A DNA stretch of 7,997 bases from Burkholderiales bacterium (GCA_947450745.1 CANFYD010000152.1:1-7997), one strand, 5' to 3'. Shown: positions 1-7,043, counted from the stretch's first letter. Notes: a model not told the origin generated them from the letters alone. A program made the numbers and translations.

Positions 1-57
1 AAGGATCGGCGGCTGCAAGGCGGCCGCAGCGGTCCATTTTTCACCGTCTTTTCGCCC

Positions 58-72
58 CATAGCGGAGCTATG
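58..72. repeat. Small palindromic hairpin downstream of lrgB
   Basis: CATAGC (58-63) and GCTATG (67-72) form a perfect 6-bp stem with a 3-base loop, 123 bases or more after the lrgB stop. There is no T-run on the minus-strand side, so it is not a convincing terminator. The rest of 1-194 shows no recognisable gene. An open frame at 68-190 (minus, 40 codons, ATG shortly after AGAGG) resembles nothing known to me and is not called. Confidence 0.25.
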
Positions 73-194
73 AAGCTTCAAATCCGGCAAAAACTGTCCT
101 CGCTGGGGCCACCTTTCGCTTGTCGCCGCCTTCTGCCGCGCAGACTCCCAGCCAACGACGCATGGCGGCCGCGCAGTAAAAAGTTCTCATCCTC

Positions 195-908
195 TCAGAA
201 GAAACGTGCCGCGAACGGCATCAGAAGGGAAGCCAGCAACACTTGCAGGCCCAGCGCCAAGCCGGCATAAGCGCCGGCGTCGGGATGGACCTGCAGGGCT
301 CGCGCGGCACCAATGCCGTGGGAGGCCGTGCCCAGCGCAAAGCCGCGGGCTTCGGGTTGTTTGACGCCGATCGCGTCGAACAGGTATTTGCCGAGCAGCG
401 CGCCGACCAGGCCGGTCAGCACCGCCAGCACCGCCGCCAGTGCGGGGATGCCGCCCAGTTGCTCGGCGATGCCCATGGCGACCGGCGCGGTGACCGACTT
501 GGGCGCCAGCGAGCGCAACAGCTCCGGTGGCAGGCCCAAGGCCCAGCCTATGCCCACCGCGCTGGCGGCCGCCGCTGCGCCACCGGCCAGCGAGGCCAGC
601 AGCAAGGCGACGGCCCGCCGGCGCAACTCGGCGCGGCGCTGCCACATCGGCCAGGCCAGCGCCACGACGGCCGGCCCGAGCAGGAAGTGAATGAACTGCG
701 CACCCGAAAAATAGCTGGGGTAAGGCGTGCCGCTGAGCGTCAGCATGACGGCCAGCAACAGCACCGTCCACAGCACCGGGTTGGCCCAGGGCGCTTGGTC
801 GCTGCGTTGATAAAAAGCCTGGGCCAGCAAATAAGTGGCCAGCGTGGCGGTCAGGCCGAACAGCGGCGTGGCCGACAGGTAAACCCAGAGTTGCACAAAG
901 CTGGCCAT
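195..908 (-). CDS. lrgB: LrgB family membrane protein (large subunit of LrgAB/CidAB-type transporter)
   Basis: This 237-residue, very hydrophobic protein has the usual length of the LrgB/CidB/YohK family and several membrane segments (about residues 14-32, 43-62, 73-89, 98-120, 153-178 and 212-232). Family hallmarks are visible: LLGPAVVALA at 77-86, SVTAPVAMGIAEQ at 138-150, and the glycine-rich RGFALGTASHGIGAARAL at 188-205. It would act in the inner membrane together with the LrgA protein encoded just upstream (20-base gap). LrgAB proteins were first described as antiholin-like modulators of autolysis. Later work on plant PLGG1 and on Bacillus members showed transport of small organic acids. 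The position directly behind glcDE favours glycolate or a related 2-hydroxy/2-keto acid as substrate here, which is inference. The ATG start is preceded by only a weak AGG-type ribosome site, so it probably relies on translation of lrgA. It is the last gene of the run; the next 194 bases contain no recognisable gene. Confidence 0.93.
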   Translation of the reverse strand: MASFVQLWVYLSATPLFGLTATLATYLLAQAFYQRSDQAPWANPVLWTVLLLAVMLTLSGTPYPSYFSGAQFIHFLLGPAVVALAWPMWQRRAELRRRAVALLLASLAGGAAAAASAVGIGWALGLPPELLRSLAPKSVTAPVAMGIAEQLGGIPALAAVLAVLTGLVGALLGKYLFDAIGVKQPEARGFALGTASHGIGAARALQVHPDAGAYAGLALGLQVLLASLLMPFAARFF

Positions 909-928
909 GGTGGGTCGTCGCCTGCGCT

Positions 929-1273
929 TCAGCCGGCGCGGCGCAACAGCGCTTGCAGCACCAGGGCGCTGACAGCCAAGCCGATCACGGTGGACAAGAG
1001 CACGGCCACGCCGAGCCGCAGCCCGTAGGTGGCGATCAGGTCCAGATGCGTCATCACGCCCACGCCGACAGGCACGAACAGCAGCGACAAATGGGCCAGC
1101 AGCGCGTTGGCCGCCGCCTGCACCGGTGCCCGCACCAGCGGCCAGCGCAGCAAGCCCAGCAGCAGCAACATGCCCAGCACTGGCCCGGGCAGCCCCACGT
1201 GGGTCAGCCGCGTCAGCACCTCACCGGCGGATTGGCACAGCAGCAGGATGGTCAGGCCGAGCAGGGCTTCCAC
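929..1273 (-). CDS. lrgA: CidA/LrgA family membrane protein (small subunit)
   Basis: This 114-residue protein is close to the usual size of CidA/LrgA family members and has four predicted membrane segments (about residues 3-17, 31-43, 60-76 and 86-109). Signature elements are LPGPVLGM at 28-35 and LLFVPVGVGVM at 64-74, both typical of the family. It should form an inner-membrane complex with the LrgB protein encoded 20 bases downstream. The start is a GTG codon only 3 bases after the glcE stop. No strong Shine-Dalgarno sequence is visible there (an AGG lies about 13 bases upstream, inside glcE), so expression probably depends on translational coupling to glcE. That coupling ties LrgAB synthesis to glycolate dehydrogenase synthesis. 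Holin-like and organic-acid transport roles have both been proposed for the family; the context argues for transport. Confidence 0.9.
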   Translation of the reverse strand: MEALLGLTILLLCQSAGEVLTRLTHVGLPGPVLGMLLLLGLLRWPLVRAPVQAAANALLAHLSLLFVPVGVGVMTHLDLIATYGLRLGVAVLLSTVIGLAVSALVLQALLRRAG

Positions 1274-1276
1274 TTT

Positions 1277-2365
1277 TTACAGGCCTGGGTAGAGCCGGCC
1301 GGGATTGAACAGCCCGTGCGGGTCAAACGACTTTTTCAGCGCCTGGTGGATGCGCGCCAGCGGTGCCGACAGCGGCGTGAAGACGCCGGCCGCCTTGTCG
1401 CCGCTGCGGAACAGCGTGGCGTGGCCGCCCACCTCGGCAGCGGCTTCGCGCATTTGCGCGGCCGGCATCGGCGTGGCGACCCAGCGCTGCGAGCCGCCCC
1501 ATTCCAGCAACTGCTCGCCGTGCAGGCTCAGCGGCGGCGCTGTTTGCGGCAGCGACAAACGCCAGAGCTGGGCCCCGCCTTCGACGGCGCGCGCCGCACC
1601 CAGGAAGAATTCATCGTTCTGATCGCGCAGGCCGTCCCAGAAACTCTGTGCCAGCGCCTCCGGAATCAGGTCGCCGCCCAGCGTCTTGACGGCCGCTTGC
1701 ACGGCCGCCTCGGCACCGGCCAAGCGCAGCACCAGCGCACCGTCCCACCAGGCGCTGGCGTTGACCGGCAACGGTTGGCCGCCCCAGCGATTCAGTTGCG
1801 TCAAGGCCTGCTTCTGGCCCATCTCGAAGCGCAGCGTGGCGCGCGCGGTGGCGACAGGCAGCACCTTCAGCGACACCTCCAGGATCACGCCCAGAATGCC
1901 CAGTGACCCGGCCATCACCCGCGACACGTCGTAACCGGCCACGTTTTTCATCACCGTGCCGCCAAAGTTCAGCGCCTCGGCCTCGCCGTTCAGCAGCGTG
2001 ACGCCGAGCAAATGGTCGCGCAGCGAGCCCATGCTGGCGCGCGACGGGCCGCTCAGGCCGCAAGCCACCATGCCGCCGACGCTGCCCCGGCCGCGCGCCG
2101 AGCCGTGAAAGCGTGGCGGCTCGAAGGCCAGTTGCTGGCCCTGCTCGGCCAACAGCGCTTCCAGCTCGACGATGGGTGTGCCGGCTTTGACGGTGACGAC
2201 CAGCTCACTCGGCTCGTAGCTGCTGACGCCGGTGAAGCCCGTCATGTCCAGCACCTCGCCTTGCGGGTTTTCGCCATAAAAGGCCTTGCTGCCCTGGCCC
2301 TGGATGTTCAGCGGCGCTTGGCGCGCGGCGGCGTCCCGAATCTGTTCTTGCAATTGCACCAGCAT
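1277..2365 (-). CDS. glcE: Glycolate dehydrogenase (oxidase) FAD-binding subunit GlcE
   Basis: GlcE is the second flavin-binding subunit of the GlcDEF complex, which oxidises glycolate to glyoxylate and passes electrons to the respiratory chain. The 362-residue length matches the family. The N-terminal half is a PCMH/FAD_binding_4 fold: IQGQGSKAFYG at 21-31 (flavin pyrophosphate region), FTGVSSYEPSELVVTVKAGT at 44-63, RGSVGGMVACGLSGPSR at 93-109 and VMKNVAGYDVSRVMAGSLG at 138-156, followed by EVSLKVLP at 163-170. The C-terminus ends in the shared HGLFNPGRLYPGL motif. It starts with ATG 3 bases after the glcD stop, with GAGG inside the glcD end as a plausible ribosome site, and ends 3 bases before lrgA. 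It is clearly co-transcribed with both. No glcF reading frame follows, which is unusual for this gene pair. Confidence 0.96.
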   Translation of the reverse strand: MLVQLQEQIRDAAARQAPLNIQGQGSKAFYGENPQGEVLDMTGFTGVSSYEPSELVVTVKAGTPIVELEALLAEQGQQLAFEPPRFHGSARGRGSVGGMVACGLSGPSRASMGSLRDHLLGVTLLNGEAEALNFGGTVMKNVAGYDVSRVMAGSLGILGVILEVSLKVLPVATARATLRFEMGQKQALTQLNRWGGQPLPVNASAWWDGALVLRLAGAEAAVQAAVKTLGGDLIPEALAQSFWDGLRDQNDEFFLGAARAVEGGAQLWRLSLPQTAPPLSLHGEQLLEWGGSQRWVATPMPAAQMREAAAEVGGHATLFRSGDKAAGVFTPLSAPLARIHQALKKSFDPHGLFNPGRLYPGL

Positions 2366-2368
2366 CGA

Positions 2369-3877
2369 TCAGAACCTCGGCAGTTCGGGGAAGGCCAGCA
2401 GGCCGCGGCTGACATGCATGCGGCCATATTCGGCGCAGCGGTGCAGCGTCGGTATCACCTTGCCCGGGTTGAGCAGGCCGGCCGGGTCGAATGCATGCTT
2501 GACGCCGAACATCTGCGCCCGCTCCTCGGCGGAGAACTGCACGCACATCGAATTGAGCTTTTCGATGCCCACGCCATGCTCGCCGGTGACCGTGCCGCCC
2601 AACGCCACGCTGGTTTCCAGGATTTCGGCCCCGAACTCCTCGCAGCGGCGCAGTTGGTCCGGGTCCTTGGCGTCGAAAAGAATCAGCGGATGCAAATTGC
2701 CGTCGCCGGCATGAAAGACGTTGGCGCAGCGCAGTTCGTATTTTTTCTCCATCTCGGCAATTGCCAGCAGGATGGTGGCGAGCTGCTTGCGCGGAATCGT
2801 CGAGTCCATGCACATGTAGTCGGGGCTGATGCGGCCCGAGGCGGGGAAGGCGTTCTTGCGGCCGCTCCAGAAGCGCAGCCGTTGTGCTTCGTCGGCGCTG
2901 ACCTCGCAGCGCGTCGCGCCGTTGGCCAGCAGCACCGTCTGCATGCGCTCGATTTCCTCGGCCACCTCCTCCGGCGTGCCGTCGCTCTCGCAAAGCAGAA
3001 TCGCTGCCGCCGTCAGGTCATAGCCGGCGTGCACAAAGTCTTCCACCGCCGCCGTCATCGGCTTGTCCATCATCTCCAGCCCGGCCGGGATGATGCCGGC
3101 GGCAATGATGTTGGCAACCGCCGCACCGGCTTGGCGGATGTCGTCGAAGCTGGCCATGATGCAGCGCGCCAGCTTCGGCTTGGGCACCAGCTTGACCGTC
3201 ACTTCGGTGATGACGGCCAGCATGCCTTCGCTGCCGACGATCAGGCTGAGCAGGTCCAGCCCTGCGGCGTCGAGCGCCTCGGAGCCGAACTCGACCGCCT
3301 CGCCCTCCATCGTGAAGCCGCGCACGCGCAAGACGTTGTGCAGCGTCAAACCGTATTTGAGGCAATGCACGCCGCCGGAGTTCTCGGCCACATTGCCGCC
3401 AATCGTGCAGGCAATCTGGCTGCTCGGGTCGGGCGCGTAGTACAGGCCATGCGGTGCCGCCGCCTCTGAAATCGCCAGGTTGCGCACGCCGCATTGCACC
3501 TGAGCCGTGCGCGACATCGGGTTGATCTGCAAAATCTTCTTGAACTTGGCCAAGCCCATCGTCACGCCCATCGCATGCGGCATCGCGCCGCCCGACAAGC
3601 CGGTGCCCGCGCCGCGCGCCACCACCGGCACCCCCATCGCGTGGCAGATGCGCAACACGGCGGACACCTGCGCCTCGGTTTCCGGCAGCGCCACCAGCAG
3701 CGGCCGTTGCCGATAAGCGGTCAGGCCATCGCATTCATAGGGCACCGTGTCCTCGCCATGCCAAAGCAGGGCGTGGGCCGGCAATTCGCGGCCGAGCGCC
3801 TGCACCAGCTTGGCCTGGGTCTGGGCGCGCAGGGCGGAGTCAACGGCAGGGGCCGTGGTGGGCAGTGCAGCGTTCAA
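2369..3877 (-). CDS. glcD: Glycolate dehydrogenase (oxidase) subunit GlcD
   Basis: GlcD is the main FAD-linked catalytic subunit of glycolate dehydrogenase. At 502 residues it is almost the same length as E. coli GlcD (499), and many blocks are recognisable: VPYECDGLTAYRQRP at 45-59, ARGAGTGLSGGAMP at 87-100, YYAPDPSSQIACTIGGNVAE at 146-165, GSEGMLAVITEVTVKLVPKP at 215-234, FWSGRKNAFPASGRISPDY at 336-354, NVFHAGDGNLHPLILFD at 386-402, GEHGVGIEK at 432-440, and LLNPGKVIPTLHRCAE near the C-terminus. These cover the FAD_binding_4 domain and the C-terminal FAD-oxidase domain. The start is a TTG codon, chosen because GGAG lies 7 bases upstream and the N-terminus then aligns in length with the family. 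It begins the glcDE-lrgAB unit; the 103 bases before it, after the FIST gene, contain a GC-rich hairpin. Related D-lactate dehydrogenases share the fold, but adjacent glcE supports glycolate as substrate. Confidence 0.97.
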   Translation of the reverse strand: MNAALPTTAPAVDSALRAQTQAKLVQALGRELPAHALLWHGEDTVPYECDGLTAYRQRPLLVALPETEAQVSAVLRICHAMGVPVVARGAGTGLSGGAMPHAMGVTMGLAKFKKILQINPMSRTAQVQCGVRNLAISEAAAPHGLYYAPDPSSQIACTIGGNVAENSGGVHCLKYGLTLHNVLRVRGFTMEGEAVEFGSEALDAAGLDLLSLIVGSEGMLAVITEVTVKLVPKPKLARCIMASFDDIRQAGAAVANIIAAGIIPAGLEMMDKPMTAAVEDFVHAGYDLTAAAILLCESDGTPEEVAEEIERMQTVLLANGATRCEVSADEAQRLRFWSGRKNAFPASGRISPDYMCMDSTIPRKQLATILLAIAEMEKKYELRCANVFHAGDGNLHPLILFDAKDPDQLRRCEEFGAEILETSVALGGTVTGEHGVGIEKLNSMCVQFSAEERAQMFGVKHAFDPAGLLNPGKVIPTLHRCAEYGRMHVSRGLLAFPELPRF

Positions 3878-3884
3878 GTGATTT

Positions 3885-3888
3885 CTCC
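3885..3888 (-). promoter_or_regulatory. Ribosome binding site that decides the glcD TTG start
   Basis: GGAG on the minus strand sits 7 bases before the TTG codon at 3875-3877. There is no ATG or GTG in this frame at a suitable distance, and the protein length matches GlcD family members when TTG is used. TTG starts are translated less efficiently than ATG, so this may keep the operon's basal output low (inference). Confidence 0.6.
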
Positions 3889-3917
3889 AGAGTAGGGCGT
3901 CAGGCCCGCCGACTTTA

Positions 3918-3938
3918 GCGCGGCAAGAATCGCCGCGC
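3918..3938 (-). terminator. GC-rich hairpin between FIST gene and glcD, possible terminator or attenuator
   Basis: A perfect 7-bp inverted repeat, GCGCGGC/GCCGCGC, is separated by a 7-base loop. It lies 43 bases downstream of the FIST stop codon and 41 bases upstream of the glcD start. On the minus strand the stem is followed by TAAAGTC and not by a real T-run, so it is a poor intrinsic terminator. It could still slow polymerase, protect the 3' end of the upstream mRNA, or mark the boundary between two transcription units. No convincing -35/-10 pair was found in the same gap. Confidence 0.3.
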
Positions 3939-3980
3939 CGTGCAGCGCCTTCCTGCGGCCGGGCGGACGGACAGCCGCGA

Positions 3981-5186
3981 TCAAGTCCGCAAGAACACCG
4001 TCAACACGCCGGTGTAGCCGTAGAGGTTGGCATGGGCAATTTCGCCGCCTGCAAAAAAGCCGACCAGCGGCACATCGCCGAGGCCGTGCTGAACCCATTT
4101 CGCTTCGGCCGAGGGCGCACCGAAATGCGGGCCGCCACGGCCGGCGCAGCTGATGTAGAGGGCCCCCGCGATGCTGGAGCCGCCATCGGCGGGGCTGATG
4201 TCTTCGGCCTCGCTGCGCAGCTCGGTGCAGATGCGCAGCAGGTCGCGGCGGGCTGCCTCCGGGTTGCGCTCGCAAAAACTGAGGGCCTGCCCGACCTCCA
4301 TCCGGTCGCCCACCGCGATGCCGCGCCGCTGTGGGTCGATGCCGACCAGATGCCGCACCAGCACTTCGGCACCGTAGTTGCCGGCCTTGCTGGTCGGGTC
4401 CTGGGCATTGCCGTTGAGGCCGCTGCGCTTGATGCCGACCAGTGTGCGGCGCAGGCGCGGCACCGCTTCACGCAGGTTGCCGGTTGAGGTCAAGACCGGC
4501 AGGGCCAAGTCTTCCAGCAAGCAGTCAAGGGCCGGCCTGTCGTCCAGCCGGGTGACCAATTGGCCATCGCAAGCGGTGACACGGCGCTCCGGCCCCAGCG
4601 CTTGGCAGCCCTGGCTGACGCGGGAGATCACCCGCAGGCCGGGTTGACCGACCGCCGCGTTGGCAAAAGCCACGCCGGAGAGCCCACCGCGCCAGACGCC
4701 ATCGGCCAAATGCACTGCTTGCTGCGTGCGCCCACCGGTCGCCAAGCCGCCGAACAAATAGCCGCTGCCGGTCTTGCCTGCCAACTCGGTCAGCAGCTCT
4801 TGAAAGTCCGGCGTCTCGCCATCGGCATGCACTTGCGCCAAGTCAGCCGACCAGCGGTTCAGCGGCTGCGTGCCCGAAAACAGCCGGAACTGCTCGACCG
4901 GCAACTCGGCCAACATCAGCGCCAGCGCCGGTTCGTCGAAATACTCGACCCCGCTGGCGCAGACGCCCACACCGCTCGCCCCGACCCAGGCCACACCCGG
5001 CCAGCGTTGGCGCAGCTCCGCCAGCAAGGCCTCGGCCTGCGGCACAAAGGCCTCGTTGAAGTAAAGCCAGCCCAGCGTGGGCTGCATCGGGTGGCTCTGG
5101 CGCTGCGCTTCGATCTGTGCGGCAGCCAGGGCCAAGGCCATGTGCGCGTCCGGATGGGTGGCGTGGGCGTGCAGAAAAGGCTTCAT
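3981..5186 (-). CDS. FIST signal-transduction (sensory) domain protein, N- and C-domains only
   Basis: The 401-residue protein consists only of a FIST N-terminal domain (about 35-205) and a FIST C-terminal domain (about 215-385). Supporting motifs are VAWVGASGVGVCASGVEYFD at 65-84, YLFGGLATGGRT at 143-154, GDRMEVGQALSFCERNPEAARRDL across 293-316, SCAGRGG at 346-352 and VGFFAGGEIAHANLYGYTGVL at 375-395. FIST domains are predicted small-molecule sensors, possibly for amino acids, and are often fused to or encoded beside chemotaxis or GGDEF/kinase effectors. No effector domain, signal peptide or membrane segment is visible here, so this is a cytoplasmic stand-alone version. It starts with ATG, has a weak ribosome site, and follows phaM by 35 bases, so the two are probably co-transcribed. 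Its ligand and partner cannot be read from the sequence. The stop codon directly follows the usual end of the C-domain, so the protein appears complete. Confidence 0.92.
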   Translation of the reverse strand: MKPFLHAHATHPDAHMALALAAAQIEAQRQSHPMQPTLGWLYFNEAFVPQAEALLAELRQRWPGVAWVGASGVGVCASGVEYFDEPALALMLAELPVEQFRLFSGTQPLNRWSADLAQVHADGETPDFQELLTELAGKTGSGYLFGGLATGGRTQQAVHLADGVWRGGLSGVAFANAAVGQPGLRVISRVSQGCQALGPERRVTACDGQLVTRLDDRPALDCLLEDLALPVLTSTGNLREAVPRLRRTLVGIKRSGLNGNAQDPTSKAGNYGAEVLVRHLVGIDPQRRGIAVGDRMEVGQALSFCERNPEAARRDLLRICTELRSEAEDISPADGGSSIAGALYISCAGRGGPHFGAPSAEAKWVQHGLGDVPLVGFFAGGEIAHANLYGYTGVLTVFLRT

Positions 5187-5221
5187 GGCGGGTCTCGAGT
5201 CTCGGGGCGGGCTGACGGAGG

Positions 5222-6034
5222 TCAGGGCTTGCGTTTGCGGGCAGCGGCCGGGCTGGCGGGCTGGGCGGCGGCCGAGCTGGCCGGTTTGGTCTTGGCCTCA
5301 GCAGCGGGGGCTGCCTTGGGCGCCAGGGTTTTTGCGATGTTGCCGGCCATGCTTTCGGCTACCGCGCTGGGCACGCTGGCGGCCTTCAGCAGAGTTTCGC
5401 CAGCGGCATCGATGGATTGCTTGACCATCGCACCGGCCAGGTTCTTGGCCGCGTCGGCGGCGCTGTCCTTCATGGCGGCGGTGGCCAATTGGGTGAATTG
5501 CTGGCTCAGCGCGCCCCACCATTGCAGCGGATCAACCACCGGGGTTGCCGGGGTTGCTGCCGGCGTCTCAGCTTCGACCTTGGCTTTGACGACGGGTTCG
5601 GGCACCGGCTCGGGCGCTTTGGCCTTGGGCTCGGCTGCTGCGGGCATGGGCATGGCCATCGGCATCATTTTTGCGGCGGCGGCCATCATGTCGGCCGACA
5701 TGCTGGTCCAGGCGTTGGCAGCGGGTGCGCTCTCCGGCGTGGGTATCTTCAGCGCGTTTTGCAGATCGGCCAAGGGCACATTCATCGACTTCAAAGTGGA
5801 CAAGGTCATCCGTTGCACCTCCATGGCCTGGATGGTCGCACCCAGCATGCGGGCGTTTTGCTCCAGCCAGAACTGCACCGTGCGCAACTCATCAATGCGT
5901 TTGCCCAACTCCTCCGGGTTCAGCGTGGGCGCCACCCATTGGCCCATGCCGGGCAATGCGGAGCCGGCGTTTTTGACCAAGCCCTGCAAAAAATCGAAAC
6001 CGGGGACAAATTGAGTAAAGCTGTTGTCGGTCAT
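5222..6034 (-). CDS. phaM: PhaM-like polyhydroxyalkanoate granule regulatory protein
   Basis: The 270-residue protein matches the PhaM layout known from Cupriavidus necator, where PhaM activates the PHB synthase PhaC and links granules to the nucleoid. An N-terminal conserved module (about 1-100) holds FVPGFDFLQGLV at 9-20, NPEELGKRIDELRTVQFWLEQN at 39-60 and the helix with AMEVQRMTLSTLKSM at 70-84. The middle (about 100-168) is Ala/Pro/Met-rich and disordered-looking. An Ala-rich helix follows (169-240, with PLQWWGALSQQF at 169-180). The C-terminal tail is Lys/Ala/Pro-rich and ends in ARKRKP, reminiscent of the histone H1-like DNA-binding tail of PhaM. An upstream in-frame ATG at 6145 would overlap the TraB/GumN gene. 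The start at 6034 is preferred because AGGAG precedes it by 5 bases. A perfect 9-bp tandem repeat lies just upstream. Confidence 0.92.
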   Translation of the reverse strand: MTDNSFTQFVPGFDFLQGLVKNAGSALPGMGQWVAPTLNPEELGKRIDELRTVQFWLEQNARMLGATIQAMEVQRMTLSTLKSMNVPLADLQNALKIPTPESAPAANAWTSMSADMMAAAAKMMPMAMPMPAAAEPKAKAPEPVPEPVVKAKVEAETPAATPATPVVDPLQWWGALSQQFTQLATAAMKDSAADAAKNLAGAMVKQSIDAAGETLLKAASVPSAVAESMAGNIAKTLAPKAAPAAEAKTKPASSAAAQPASPAAARKRKP

Positions 6035-6039
6035 GGGGT

Positions 6040-6044
6040 CTCCT
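6040..6044 (-). promoter_or_regulatory. Ribosome binding site that decides the phaM start
   Basis: AGGAG on the minus strand lies 5 bases before the ATG at 6032-6034. It is the strongest Shine-Dalgarno sequence in the window. It selects this ATG over the one 37 codons upstream, whose extra residues show no resemblance to PhaM. Confidence 0.7.
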
Positions 6045-6050
6045 GGAGTG

Positions 6051-6069
6051 GTGTCACTTGTGTCACTTG
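6051..6069. repeat. 9-bp perfect tandem repeat in the phaM 5' region
   Basis: The unit GTGTCACTT (plus strand) occurs twice back to back (6051-6059 and 6060-6068), followed by G. It lies 17 bases upstream of the phaM start codon and about 45 bases downstream of the TraB/GumN stop. Such a repeat in a 79-base gap could be a direct-repeat operator or slippage without function. No good sigma-70 promoter could be placed around it: a TACTAT on the minus strand lacks a suitable -35. Confidence 0.4.
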
Positions 6070-6113
6070 TAGCGCAATAGTAAGCGGTGGCAAGCGGCGT
6101 TGCGTGCGCGGGG

Positions 6114-7043
6114 TCAGCGTTTTGCCGTGATGCGCGTGACTTCAAAGCCGTCTTGGGCCAGCAACAGCGGCAGCGCTTGTGGGCCGCTCATGTGCAGCGC
6201 CCCGACGGCCGCCAGCACCCGCGTGCCCTGGCCATGCAGCGCCGCAATGCGCTGGGCCAGTTGCGGGTTGCGCTCATCGTTGAGGCGGCGCAGCCAGCGG
6301 CGCTCGTCCTCGCTGTGCACGCAGTCGCACCATTGCTCGTAGTTCTGCAAGTCGCTCAGGTCGCCGCGCGCCCAGGCCAGTGCCAGCCGCTGCATCGGGC
6401 CGCGCACGCTGCCTTGCTCCAGTTGCACCAAGCCGTCTTCGATGCTGCGCTGCACCGCCGCCGCGTCGCTCGGGATCAGCGCCTGCAGTTGGTCCTCGAC
6501 CCGCTCCAGCGCCACCACTTGGCGGCCCTGTTGGTGGGCAAAAGCCAGCAGCTGCATTTCCTGCCCGAAGGCCGCGTCAAAGCCGTCCCAGCGGCCGGTC
6601 AGCACGGTCAGGTGGCTCAGTTGCAGCAAGGGATGCAGGCCCTCCAGCACCTGTGCCGGCACGCAGGCGGCCCGCATCTGCGCCGCCAAGCGGGCTTGCA
6701 GCGCCGCAGTCAGCGGCTTGGCGAGGCGCGGCGTGCGCGCCAGGGCGGCTTGGGTGGCGGGGTCGCTGAGGTCCAGCTCCAGCGCCAGCACCTCGGTGTC
6801 TTGCAAGGCCTGGCGCAAGGCCGGGCCGGGCTGGGCCCAAGCCGGGCGGCCGATGTGCAGGCTGCCGAACAAATAGGAGTCGCGCCCGTCACGCCGCAAG
6901 CGCCACAGCATGCCGCGGTCGGGCTGGGCTGAGCTGGCCGCCATCGCCTGAACTTGCGGCGGGCATTGAGTGGGTGCCGCTGCGGCCGCAGGCGGAGCCG
7001 CCAAAATGAGCAGCAAGGGCATCCAAGCCAGCCAGCGCTTCAT
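6114..7043 (-). CDS. TraB/GumN family protein, exported
   Basis: Starting at the ATG at 7043 gives 309 residues with a clear signal peptide: KR at 2-3, hydrophobic core WMPLLLILAAPP at 7-18, and Ala-rich cleavage region 19-23. The mature part has the two glycine-histidine motifs of the TraB/PrgY/GumN/Tiki superfamily: GSLHIG at 60-65 near the N-terminus and GALHMSG at 281-287 near the C-terminus. Acidic residues lie in the expected places (E89 in LALELDL, E180 in VALERVE). Tiki members are metalloproteases using these GxxH motifs, so a periplasmic peptidase-like role is possible, but the function of bacterial GumN-type proteins is not settled. The reading frame continues open to 7442, but those extra residues are a shadow of the upstream gene. 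The start overlaps the protease stop as ATGA, indicating translational coupling. Four cysteines (27, 127, 239, 241) could form disulfides in the periplasm. Confidence 0.92.
   Translation of the reverse strand: MKRWLAWMPLLLILAAPPAAAAAPTQCPPQVQAMAASSAQPDRGMLWRLRRDGRDSYLFGSLHIGRPAWAQPGPALRQALQDTEVLALELDLSDPATQAALARTPRLAKPLTAALQARLAAQMRAACVPAQVLEGLHPLLQLSHLTVLTGRWDGFDAAFGQEMQLLAFAHQQGRQVVALERVEDQLQALIPSDAAAVQRSIEDGLVQLEQGSVRGPMQRLALAWARGDLSDLQNYEQWCDCVHSEDERRWLRRLNDERNPQLAQRIAALHGQGTRVLAAVGALHMSGPQALPLLLAQDGFEVTRITAKR

Noticed and set aside
243..1906. Plus-strand open frames opposite lrgB, lrgA and glcE
   Set aside because: Low-complexity Gln/Arg/His/Ala-rich translations opposite well-supported genes; no independent evidence of coding.
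2012..3469. 485-codon open frame on the plus strand
   Set aside because: It is antisense to glcE and glcD, which are certain from conserved motifs. Its translation is Arg/His/Ala/Gln-rich without domains, as expected from a GC-rich antisense shadow.
3874..4275. Minus-strand frame ending in ALHGAAILAALKSAGLTPY in the gap before glcD
   Set aside because: The tail looks protein-like, but most of the frame overlaps the FIST C-domain in another frame with an Arg/Pro-rich shadow composition. A remnant of a small gene cannot be excluded, but there is no start or family match.
4560..6014. 484-codon open frame on the plus strand
   Set aside because: It is antisense to the FIST gene and phaM. Its alanine-rich stretch mirrors the repetitive middle of phaM, and there is no ribosome site or family motif.
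6065..6113. Sigma-70 promoter for phaM (TACTAT as -10 on the minus strand)
   Set aside because: Only 4 of 6 positions match, and no acceptable -35 lies 16-18 bases upstream.
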